Positions 38,115 through 48,387 of a stretch of DNA of 64,000 nt are shown here, in pieces; the first letter of the stretch is position 1, and every line of letters begins with the position of its first letter. Source of the DNA: Microthyrium microscopicum (taxonomy: Eukaryota > Ascomycota > Dothideomycetes > Microthyriales > Microthyriaceae); NCBI GenBank assembly GCA_010405405.1, contig MU004232.1:7540-71539 (forward strand), given 5' to 3'. The notes beneath the pieces are model-generated. The model had not been told where the DNA came from, did no database searches, and worked only from the letters and a program-made list of their open reading frames with translations. Both the position numbers and the translations under genes were made by a program.

Positions 38115-39675
38115 ATGTCCAATATGGAACAGGAAATCCCACACAAACACCAAGTTCACCGGTATGTCTCTTAGTTCCAGACATGTTGGCCCAAGAATAA
38201 TCCCATTTGACAATTACAGAGTCGGCAATTGGCTGCCAAATGACCATCGTGTACATGATAAATGGCTATCCGAGGTCATCGATCATGTCGGCCAAAATCC
38301 CAAGAACTTACACCCAGTCCTTCAAGAATTTGAGAAGCTCATCGAAAACAACACGAGAGTTTACTTGCTAGTGCAATCAATGTTCCAGCAGGTTCCCAAA
38401 AAAGCGCCATACAACAAAGATCCCACTGGTTCTTTCGCTAGGATCAAAGATTACAAGGTTCGTGTCTTATCCCGCTTTTACTTCAATCCGCCATTCTCTT
38501 CCCAGCACATATGACATTCAGGTTAGGATTTTGCTCAGATATAAAACGAGGCCCGAGCATCTCATTTGCCTTCTCTCGACTATTTTTTTCACACGTTCAC
38601 AGCCATGCTAACACCTAGATAGCATATGCTGCATGTTCTGAACCATTTGATGACCACGGCTCCTACTTGGACTGATAAGGCGGACCGAATGGGTATGGTA
38701 GGCCTCCCCATCAATGCCATTTTCGATTGGCCTATGGGTACACCAAGTGGCTTCGCCTTATTCCTCGATCCAGAAGTTAATGCCATGCTCAAAAAAATCC
38801 TCAACGTATGGGGTGACTTTCTCAAGTCTCCAGCCTCAACTTACGTATTGGAAAACAACTCAAATGCGTGGTTCGGCGATTTCGGAGTGAGTGAGCTAGC
38901 AAAGACTGCAAATCTGGGAGTTGGTACCAAGACTTTTGAGGAATTATATATCTGCGATTCTACGCAATCATATCATGGTTTTAAAAGCTGGGACGATTTC
39001 TTTACTCGCCTCTACCGTCCTGGTATACGACCTATCGCTTCGCCGGACAACGACGATGTCATCGCAAACGCATGCGAGTCGAAAACATACAAAGTCGCTC
39101 ATAACCTCAAAGCACGCGATCAGTTCTGGGTAAAAGGTCAGCCATATTCCGTCACAGACATGCTCGCCCAAGATCCATTAGCAGCCCAATTCGTAGGCGG
39201 AACCATCTATCAGGCATTCTTATCGGCACTAAGCTACCATCGTTGGCACTCCCCAGTCTCTGGCACAATCGTCAAAGCCTTTGTTCAGGATGGAACATAC
39301 TACTCAGAGCCGCTTTTCGAAGGGCTGGGAGATGCTGCAACTAAGACGCACGGCATCGATTTTCATGGAGAAGCAACAGGTCAGGGATACATTACTGCTG
39401 TGGCTACACGAGCAATCATCTTCATCAAAGCTAACAATCCCAAAATCGGGCTGATGGCTTTTATTGGTATAGGCATGAGCGAGGTTAGCACATGCGACAT
39501 TCAGGTGAAGGATGGACAGACGGTGAAGAAGGGCGATGAGTTGGGTATGTTCCACTTTGGTGGAAGCTCACATTGCTTGCTCTTTAGAAAGGATGTCAAG
39601 GTTGGTGGCTTTCCAGAGCCTGGTCGAGACCACAATGTCCCTGTACTGAGTCAGGTCGCGGTTGTTGAGGCATAA
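38115..39675 (+). CDS. Phosphatidylserine decarboxylase-like pyruvoyl enzyme
   Basis: Three exons (38,115–38,161; 38,220–38,457; 38,623–39,675) give 445 residues. Intron 1 (58 bases, GTATGT to CAG) joins a 16-residue leader to VGNWLPNDHRVHDKWL. Intron 2 is 165 bases with a weaker GTTCGT donor. An N-terminal domain (about residues 17–190, with KAPYNKDPTG and a DWPMGTPSGFALFL motif) precedes the catalytic PSD fold, and FGGSSH near residues 407–412 matches the self-cleavage site that makes the pyruvoyl group. This architecture is that of the PSD-related subgroup that includes fungal aromatic amino-acid decarboxylases of the PsiD kind, rather than mitochondrial or Golgi PSD. The substrate cannot be told from sequence; decarboxylation of an amino acid or a phospholipid headgroup is inferred. 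No targeting peptide or membrane anchor is evident. If translation began at 38,164 instead, residues 1–16 would be replaced by a different leader. Confidence 0.8.
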
Positions 39676-40015
39676 ACTCGGTATACGCTTAGAAAAAGGC
39701 ATTGGTGGCAGCAATTCAAAACAGCATTTGGAATAACAGAACAGCATTTGAGCGCTCTCAATGTGTAAACTGTCGGCCAGAATTGGTGAGTACAATGAGA
39801 CTCACCAAATATGTGGTCAGGAACATTTGTGTGGGCCAAGTCATTGAGCACAATAAGAGTCCAAATTGACATATAGCAGGTGGCGCATAGCGCTATGCTC
39901 CCGGTACTTCCGCAAAGAAAATATATAAATATGATTCAGTCTCTAAATACATCACAGTGCAGGAGTAGTCCTAATTGTCTTTGGTAGCGGACAGTGATCG
40001 TGATCCCATTAACAA
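39676..40015. other. Convergent 3' region, no gene seen
   Basis: These 340 bases lie between the ends of two convergent genes. Only short antisense open frames occur, so it presumably holds both 3' untranslated regions. Confidence 0.6.
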
Positions 40016-40674
40016 TCATAGGTACTCCCATGCACCAATACCTTGCACTGGCTCAGAAATCAGAACAAACCGCGTACAAGCATTTTTGTCTCCTTGTCCA
40101 CCAATTCTAATCGACCCTTTCTCGTCTTCATATTGTAACCATACCTGCCAAACATTCGAATCCTCGGGCAGATTACACATCCAAAAGGTATAGTATCGGT
40201 TCAATTGTGCAGTCGTAGCATTGACGATCAAGCCGGTAGTGAGAGAGCCTTCAGGTATGTTCCCGCTATGCGGTACGGTGTATTTAAGCAACCCATTCGG
40301 AGCAACATACACTGATTAGCAAGTCAGCTCGTGAATACCAAAGAATAATTCGCAATATCTTTGTGTCAAATACCTTGCTGTCCACCCGGCACCTCTGTGT
40401 TCATGAAGAGAGTTCCAGCTTGACCCCCAGCAACGAAGCTAGTTCCATTTCCTAATGGGCAGGTTGTGATATTGGCCACAGAATCAGGGCAATACGATTG
40501 TGTTGGCTTATGGATCCAGAATGAGCCGCCTGACGCATTAATAGCCGGAGCACCAAGTCCAGGGTAATTGGTGTAGTATGCGTGCAATTCGAATCCTGCT
40601 GGTGAAGGGGCTGCTAGAACACCACTGGCTGAAGCTATGAATGCGTATAAACGAAGCATGTGTATAGAAAACAT
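40016..40674 (-). CDS. PhiA/IgE-binding-like secreted cell-wall protein
   Basis: Two exons (40,674–40,374 and 40,311–40,016) with a 62-base GTATTT…CAG intron give 198 residues. A hydrophobic signal peptide (about residues 1–21, ending GVLAAP) leads into a domain with an INASGGSFWIHK motif, a CPLGNGTSF motif, and VPGGQQVYVAPNGLLKYT across the splice junction. This is followed by Cys and aromatic positions and a terminal GAWEYL. The pattern is that of the fungal cell-wall family containing Aspergillus PhiA and the IgE-binding proteins, small secreted proteins of phialides and hyphal walls. Four cysteines remain in the mature part and could form two disulfides. Several N-x-T/S sites suggest glycosylation. 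The exact role is unknown. The intron position inside the conserved VPGGQQV block supports a real, spliced gene. Confidence 0.8.
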
Positions 40675-41186
40675 TGTTACAACCGTGACCAGATATGACG
40701 AAATTAAGAGAATGAGGATGAACAGAAATAGAATGGAGCGTTAGGGTACAGCGACACGCAGGTAAGGTATGGAAGCGACTGCCGAAAACTTGTAGTGTAT
40801 GCCGAATTAATAAAAGGAGAATACCTTATTTATATTGCGTGAACCAAAAACTGGGCCGACATGTAGGAACTTATACTTCATAGCGTGCTTGGGCCAATAA
40901 GAAATATACTAATGTTGATTACTTCCACCAACATCAGTCAAGCACAGCCCATTAACCTACGGTGTTTCAAGAAGGGGCCGATTGAAAGTTGCCTTGAAAT
41001 TATGTGTGGCACAGCTCTCACCATATTTGATAGACTATCGTCTTGCCGATTTCAAATGCTTTCGTTCTTATAAAGTGCATGGAAGGTAGATAATCGAGTA
41101 CAAAGAGAAGATATGTCTCGTGCTGGATTTCCTGAGAGTGCGCTGGGCAGTAGAATATTTCTCGATTAGCAAGTGCTTCATCTTGT
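40675..41186. other. Intergenic region, promoter of PhiA-like gene
   Basis: No supported gene. A 62-codon plus-strand frame near 40,885 has no family resemblance. The segment should carry the promoter of the secreted-protein gene and the 3' end of the ankyrin gene. Confidence 0.5.
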
Positions 41187-44100
41187 TCAATCCAGCAACC
41201 TCAATATTGCAGCATTGTCATCGCAATGCTTCCGTGCATAATCCGCAGGCGTAAAACCACCTTTGTCAAGCACATCTTTGGGCAAACCTTTCTGGATTAA
41301 ATGTCGCGCAACATCTGTTGCTCCTTGTGCCGCAGCGAAATGCAACGGTGTCGCTCCTTGCTCACCACCTTTGACACTCACCTTTGCACCTTTTTTGATT
41401 AGAAGCAGTGCTACGTCCCAAAGAGCATGGTATGAAGCGATGAGTAGTGGTGTCAATAGGTCCTTTCTTTTACATTCTGTATCCGCCCCTCGCTTCAACA
41501 GTAGCAAGGCCAGACTCTCCATCTTCTGATCGATAGCGAGGTATAAAGGCGTGGAACCATCTTTGAGTGGGATATTCAAGAGTTTCGGCTCATGATCAAG
41601 CAATTTCTCAACAATGTTCAGAGGTACACCTTCAGTTTCTACTGCAGCGTGCAAGGAATTGATCTTCCTAGTTCCGCATGTGACTGTAACGCTGGCTCCG
41701 TACTCAAGCAATAATTCTACCATCTTCAGGTCCTTTGCGATGATGGCATGCATGATAGGTGTTTCTTTGTCCTTGTTTGGCGCATCTACTTTGGCTCCTC
41801 GTCTCAGCAGAATACGTGCGGCTTCGTGTCGTTGTTCGTATTGAACCATTCGATGTAAAGGTGTCTGAGACCACTTGTTCCAAACCTCCAAGGGCGCTCT
41901 ATGAGAAAGTAATGTATCGACTGATTCCGCACCACCAGCAAGATGAAGCGGTGTATCATTTGTACTATTCTTTGCTTTCACAGAAGCACCCTCTTTGATA
42001 AGGAGGCTGATAAGCTCTGGCGAATCTTCCTGAGCAGCAATATGAATTGCTTGGTTGTCTTCCTTGTCTGTTGCCGTGATTTTGGCCCTATTCTTGAGAA
42101 GCAATTTTGCAGCCTCCAAGTGCTTTTGCTGTGTAGCAAAATGTAGTGCTGTGAGGCCAATATCTGTTTTCATATTGACAATTGACTTGTCTGCTTTCGA
42201 GAGCAACGCTGCAAGAACTTGAACATCTCCACCAAAAGCGGCTCTATGAATGGGTGTTGCAAGATTGATATCTTGCACGTTGACGGAGGCTCCGTGACGT
42301 ATAAGCAGATTGACGATACCTGCATTTTTGACCAGAGTTGCCTCTTGTATTGCAGTTGTAAACTCCGGTCCGGATCTCTGATTGATCGGAACTTTTCGTT
42401 CCAGAAGGAAAGCTACCATTTCTTCCTTATTTGCTCGAGCAGCGAGTGAGAGAAGACTGAACTTCTCATGCGTTTCCGTGATATCAGCTCCACTCGCAAG
42501 CAGTTCTTTAGCAATTTCGACTTGACCATCAAAAACAGCAAGTGTCATGGCTGTAAATTCTGTTGTAGTTTTGGCTGCCAGGCTGGCTTTCCTCTTCAAT
42601 AGGGCGCGCACTATATCCAGGTGCCCGCACTCGATCGCCCGGATAAGAGCTGTTCTTTTCCATTTTTTGTCGACAGCTTCAATATCAGCCTTTTTGTCAA
42701 GAAGTAAGTTCAGGTTATCAACACGATTGTCTGAAGCGGCGTGGTGCAACGGATATAAGCCTATTTCATCCTTGGATTGAACATTCACGCTCGCCGCTGT
42801 TCGTGACAGGACAGATAAAACATCAATACTCTCCCTTGAAGCTGCCCAGTGAATCGGCAGGTATCTCTCATCGTCCAGTGCATTCGTATCTGCTTGCCAA
42901 CGAATAAGGAGCTCAACTGCTGGGGCACTTTGGCTCACTATAGCCCAGAAAAGAGCAGTACGATGAGTTTTGTCATACACGTCAACCTTCAAGAGTAAGC
43001 GAAATTCACCTTGACCATCTGTTGGGTATAAGACCACAAACCTTGGCTCCATTCTTCAAAAGCACTTCCATGGTCTTGTAGTGGCCAAACTGGGATGCAT
43101 TATGGAGTGGCGTGAATTTGTCATCGTCCAGAGTTTCTATATCAGCTCCATGTGCCAGCAGAAGTTCCACAAGCTCGAATTTCCCGGAGAAAGCTGCCTG
43201 GTTCAGTGTGTCCATACCCTCCTTTCCCGGCGCATTGATTGATGCGCCTCTTTCGATCAGCAATTTCGCTATGGGCATGGATCCATTCTCGCAAGCCCAA
43301 ATCAGAGCTGTCTTGGCTTCGTTATCCTGGATTTCCGGAGCAGCATCACAGTCCAGAAATCTCTCTACTAATCCAATGTTGTCCTTTTGAACTGCAGTAA
43401 TGAGCGGAGTGATATTTCCAGGGGCCAGATAGTTCACGTCATAGCCTCTCAATAGAAGCCGATCAATCAGGTCTGCGTCATTACTTTCTATTGCTTTGAT
43501 CATACTAGATGCCAAAAAAGCAGTGGTTTCTTTGATTGGTCCTGTCTGGTCCACTAAGACAAAGATTAGAGTCATCTAGCTGTCCAAGGTAAATATTCAC
43601 ACGTACACATGCTGATTTGTGGTGCTTTTGCGGAAGTTGGTATCATTCCCCCAATACTGAGACGGCCAATGCCCGCGGACGCACCGCTGGTAGTAGGTGA
43701 TGGGGGACTTGTCGTCAAGTTTGGGTTAGCTTTCCGTAAAGTACCAGTTCTTTGAGCGATATTGTTCAGGACACTGGTATTTTTATGAAGAAGGTCCTTG
43801 ATACCAGCAAGTGATTCTCTGATACCAAGTCAGCCCATGCTTGCATGAAAGAATGCTTTACTAACGTTTGCAAAGCCGATAACAAGAGATTCAGGCCAAT
43901 TTGTTGGCCTCTGACTTGAGCAAGCAGCTCTTTCAGATGATCTTGTTGCCATATTACCGTGACTTTGGAATACCTCGTCAGTTGACTAGCCTCTTTCCCA
44001 TTGGTTATTTTCAATAACTCCTTTTCCAAGACGGATAGAACCAGCGTACATCCATTTAAACCTGTATCAAATGCGGTACGAAAATTGATCTGGCTAATAC

Positions 44101-44372
44101 CAGACAATCGTGATGTTAGACTATCAGGGTTATGGACGGCAAGGCTTTCGATTTGCGAGAGGGCGGCTGAGAGAACTGTAGTTTCTGAAGAAATGGACGA
44201 GATAGCAAGGGGCGCGTCATTGTAGGCTGAAATAAGATCCGATGTGTATTTCGCAACCTGTTCATCTTCTCATCAGCCCACGAGTTGGAGTAGTAGGGAA
44301 ATATTTGCAAGAAACCTTTGCGCATGTTCCTATCAATCCACCGACGGTGGTTGCAACCGAGATCGGATCCAT
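41187..44372 (-). CDS. HeLo-like N-terminal plus ankyrin-repeat protein
   Basis: Five exons (44,372–44,316; 44,257–43,866; 43,818–43,607; 43,553–43,042; 42,986–41,187) give 990 residues. All four introns are 47–58 bases, GT to AG, and keep frame. Residues 1 to about 150 start MDPISVATTVGGLIGTCAKV and fit the fungal N-terminal domain of STAND proteins (HeLo-like), which elsewhere acts as a membrane-targeting or cell-death effector and normally sits before a NACHT ATPase. Residues about 150–225 form a Ser/Thr/Pro-rich linker. The rest is about 22 ankyrin repeats (repeated T-P-L-H, A-A, L-L and G-A-D/S motifs) up to the stop. No P-loop or other NACHT motif is present, so the usual switch is missing and the effector-like domain is joined directly to a sensor-like repeat array. 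It may act as a recognition or allorecognition protein; that is inference. Confidence 0.85.
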
Positions 44373-45099
44373 ACTTTACCCCTGCTTCCAGTCCTGCCGG
44401 TGTAACATAAAAGTATAAAGATACGGGAGCTTGGCAAAGCTTGTTTTGCTCGGTGCAGAATGCCCAGATTCAGGGGCGCGTCACGGCGTTAACAGGTCAA
44501 CTCGGTACCGTATGTGCAGGAGGTTGGGTTTCGATAGAACAAGTCACGAAACTCTTTGCTTTGAAGAAGAGATCGAGATAACCCAAGTATCACGTGTAGG
44601 AGTAGTCTAGAACCGATATATCTAGGTATCCCAATACACAGCCAACCACGCGTCCTTCTTCAACAACAAATGGGGCTGGAGATGAACTAACAACCAACAT
44701 CTTCATAGCCTACAGCGCACTCAAAAAAGCATACAATAGCTGGAGTAGCGAATGGAGTTGTACGCATGTTGGATGAAGCTTAATTCGATGGCTAAGCCTC
44801 CTTCTGCAAAAGCGCACTACGACAAAAGAAGCTAATGCATCACTCGACGCGCCCACTGCCACTGGGCCACTGCATGTGGAATCAATCCCGTTTGAGGCTA
44901 TGGGAACCTGATTTGGACAAGTCTTCGACTAGAAGTAATCATGCACCTTATTACATGTCGGAAGCAATATGGACCTGGATATGGCAACTGAAGTATCACT
45001 CGCACATGCCGAGGCGTAGGTATATTCCTTATAAAATAATTCTAACATTACTCCCAGAAAACAATAATCATCTCCAGTCAGGAGTCAGTATGTCACAGG
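44373..45099. other. Intergenic region, no gene seen
   Basis: This lies between the ankyrin gene start and the DUR3 stop. A plus-strand open frame at 44,835–45,206 runs into the DUR3 tail in antisense and shows no family features. The left part should hold the ankyrin gene promoter. Confidence 0.5.
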
Positions 45100-47359
45100 C
45101 TACGCAGTACCTTGCGTCCGCTTTCTACGCTTCCCTTTCATGTCCTTGGATATTTGCTGAATCAACTCCTGGAAAAATCGCGCCGTTTCAGCAATGGGCA
45201 AAATGATACTGATTGCCGCACTACTAAAAACCCACAAGAAGCTGATGACGATCCATCCAGTGAAAAATCCTTTGGAAAAGACGTAATGGCTTAGAAACAT
45301 TGGAATAGGAATCAAGAAGTCCATCAAGAATGTCAGTATACCAGATGCCCAGCATGCAAGTTTAAAGGCTGATGCGAGCTCTGAAGGATGATGTTCAATA
45401 TTTGCATCAAATGACGCTTCGTACTCTTCGTCCCGGAGGATTGGGTCTTCTGTGGTGGATTTCTTAGGTTCGGCCTCCTTTGGCTTTTCCAAGTCGGCAT
45501 TGCTTTCATCTGGTGTATCCAATCCGCTGTTCTTCTCAGTTGGAGGAGATACGCCATCCAGCGTCCTTGGAATTGGATTAATGTTTCGAGTTATTTCCCA
45601 GTCAAAATTGTCCGGTTTGATCAAACTGACGACAACAGTAAGTATCAAACCTGTCATTACCGCTGCCAGATTTCCAGCCAAAGTAGGATAATTCTGTCCC
45701 GTTGAACTGACGGTAAGTTCTCCATAATATACTTTAGCTTCGATCAACCAGGCTGCAATGCCCGCAATCAGACCTCCAACTGCTCCAGCGATTGCACCTG
45801 CTTTACTTTGTTTCTTCCAGGTTATGGCAAATGCTGCTGGAAAGACTGCACCTCCAATCAAAAGTCCCATGACTAAGAAGAGCCAACCAAGGTCGATACC
45901 AATAGCATTCCATATGATTGCGAAGATGGCCATAACCAAGCCGAAGATGCAGATATTGACATGTGCAACAAGAATGAGACTCTCTGGGGAGGCCGCTGGC
46001 TTGATGTATGATTTGTAGACGTCGAATGTCAAAATGGAGCTTACTGCAATGAGCTCTGCGGAAGCGCAAGATGTGACAGCCATGAATAGAGTGATGAGTA
46101 AAGCGACCGCTCCGGATTTTCCGAGAAGTGCACTAGCTGCAAACGCAGAAGCCAATCCAGCTGATACTTGAGATGAAGTCATGGCATCAGGATAGGTTGG
46201 AAACTTGGGGTTGTCAGTCAATGCCGCGGCAGCCAGGCCTAAGGTGGTTGCAAAACCAAATGGAATGGCAAACCAAGCCATGCCTCCAAGAATGTATGCT
46301 CTAACGGCTGTTTTAGGTCGACTTGCAATGGCGCGTTGCCAGTAAGCTTGGTCCAAAAAGACTGTTCCAGAGCCGGAGCAAAGTTGAATGATACCAAACA
46401 CAAGAGCTGAGTTCGACTTCATTGTGAGATACGATCCATCTTGATTGCCATCAATAGGACGCTCAGAGCTTGCTTTCTTGAGCAAGTCATACATCGCCGA
46501 AGGGGATCCAATCAGGCCATCTCCAGTGTATACTTCAAACATAAAGTATAGAATGATAACCATGAGAATAAGCGTATGCGAATAGTCACCTAGGGCAGTA
46601 TCAGCATTTGTCGACTACCAATGCATAACATGATTCAAGGGGCTTACAAAGAAAGGTAGCTCTCAAGCCACCCAGAACGACATAAACGCAAACTCCCAAT
46701 GGAATGAGAAAGATAGCAGCATAAACATTCATCCCAGTTAAAGCTGTAACCACTGCACTTCCACCAAGCAATAGCTGACTGCCAACCAAGATATTCGTGA
46801 CCAATGCGAAGAATAGGAATACCCAATGAGTAGCAGTTCCATATCTTACTTTGATGATTTCTAGAAATGTATGGCATCTTGGAGCGTTCATCTTGGTTTT
46901 ACAAGCAAGGACTGCAAACATCAGGATTTGGACAGTCGCGCCAGCCGCATACCTTGATCAATTAGTTGATGATCCTCACCTCCATCCTCACTGGAGTCCA
47001 GTCTCGCTATAGAAGTATAGAGTGCTTACCAAAAAGGACCAGCTACACCATATGTATACGCCACCGTACTGCTCTGTAGCAAAGTTGCAGCCCATGTCCA
47101 GGCAGATACAATACCCGCAGCGATCAGTCCTGGTTTCACTGATCTCGATGCAGTGTTGAATTCTTCACTGGTCTTTGTCGAGAAGCTGGTATATTTATTC
47201 TGCCTGATATTAGAATCATACACTCTTGGCGCCCATCAATAAGGTACTCGCCTGAAGTAAAGATATTCCCATCATAACGAAAGCAAAGAAGAAGCCGATT
47301 CCAACCACAACTCCATAGCCAGCTCCCACCGGAAGGATTGGCGCAAGCTCAACAGCCAT
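45100..47359 (-). CDS. DUR3: Urea active transporter DUR3 (sodium:solute symporter family)
   Basis: Four exons (47,359–47,252; 47,199–47,030; 46,952–46,648; 46,589–45,100) give 690 residues, close to the usual length of fungal DUR3. DUR3 carries urea, and in some fungi polyamines, across the plasma membrane with protons. Family landmarks include [20 protein letters not shown] with [13 protein letters not shown] in exon 2, [19 protein letters not shown] early in exon 4, and [18 protein letters not shown] further on. About 15 hydrophobic helices are present, with a charged, acidic loop (about residues 530–590) between the last two groups. Intron 1 (47,251–47,200, 52 bases) starts with GC instead of GT (CAG|GCGAGT) and ends CAG. 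The other introns are GTAAGC-type. The tail is basic (KGKRRKRTQ). Confidence 0.9.
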
Positions 47360-48387
47360 GATGAAGTATACTCAGCCTGATGGCTATTACTCGATCTATA
47401 TCTGTTAAACAGAAGCCACTTGGCCGGTGCCTAGTATTAACGAAAAAGTGCAAAGACCAAGTTAAAAGGAGAAGTTCAAAGTAGAAACATATTCATTCAT
47501 TTGGGTAGTACTAAATACTACCTAGTACTGTACTAAAGGTTCTCTGAAAACGAACTTAGGTTGATTTCCTTATCAAAACGCCCCACACTTGTGATACATG
47601 ACGTCGGCCATGAACTGGAAGATCAACTAAAAGCGGGTTGGGACTGTCAGCATCGGCTGATTATTGCGATAAGGGGAATTGGCGAGCTTTTATCAACGTC
47701 GCTTCAATGCCTAGTAGTGATGTCTGTGGCCTCGATTATTGGTGCCATGCCTGGCAAAAAGCGGCATTATCCTTGGAATCATGCGGCTTGTATGCCAATC
47801 TGCGGCATCAACGAAGATCGCCGCCTGGGTTACAAGCTAAATATCATTATATGAACCACAATCAGCAATCCAGGGCCCAAACTGTGACAAGTCTCTTTCG
47901 TTAATTTTGATATCTTCATACTGCAAAATGTCCGGATATAAAGGAGCTCCCGCCGTCGGTCCAACTTTGCCCTTGTCTCATATTTTATCACTCAAGTTCA
48001 CCTTGAGCTCATTTGAAGTGAGACTTCTTATGGCAGCCTGGAATTGTATTCGATTTGCTGGCTGGCCATATTGGGATAAGACCAATTTTGTACGTGGGAT
48101 TATTTGACGTGCGATTTTAAGCGAGCTAAATAGAATCCCAATTTACCGAGTAGTCGGGCAACTTGTTGAAATGGAGTGGCCATTTACGGTAGAAACCAAG
48201 GGCGGGAAATCGGGAAGGGGTATGTCACATGAAGAAGCGATCACAGTATACCTGAATGGGACTGCTATGGAATGACAAGTCATAAAATTTGCTTACTTGC
48301 TACAAGAGCTTTTCTATCTTTCGCTATTTGTGGTTATGAACCTGGTATCTTGCGCCAATTTCCAGTGCAAAAGCTGCTTAAAGATCG
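47360..48387. other. Intergenic region between DUR3 and kinesin
   Basis: Overlapping plus-strand frames of 97 and 88 codons at 47,561–47,904 and a 66-codon frame at 47,907 have no recognisable family and no splice links. The region holds the DUR3 promoter and the kinesin 3' end. Confidence 0.5.
47569..47673. promoter_or_regulatory. Two GATAAG boxes upstream of DUR3
   Basis: GATAAG occurs on the minus strand at 47,569–47,574 and on the plus strand at 47,668–47,673, about 210 and 310 bases upstream of the DUR3 start, with a third at 48,075–48,080. Urea permeases in fungi are known to be switched on under nitrogen limitation by GATA factors (AreA/Gln3 type). The sites fit this, but six-base motifs arise by chance and no footprint can be seen. 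Confidence 0.4.

Noticed and set aside
38162-38180. 19-base intron in the decarboxylase gene
   Set aside because: It has GT and AG ends and keeps frame, but it is far too short. A 58-base intron from the same donor gives a better family match.
41263-42780. Plus-strand open frames across the ankyrin gene
   Set aside because: They are antisense shadows of the repeated ankyrin coding sequence.
43554-43606. Separate gene starting at 43,575 for the first ankyrin block
   Set aside because: That ATG lies within a 53-base intron; splicing joins the block to the HeLo-like exons in frame.
45112-46018. Plus-strand open frames across DUR3
   Set aside because: They are antisense shadows of the hydrophobic coding sequence and lack independent features.
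47561-47904. Plus-strand ORFs upstream of DUR3
   Set aside because: Two overlapping frames of similar length, no family and no splice links; most likely chance.
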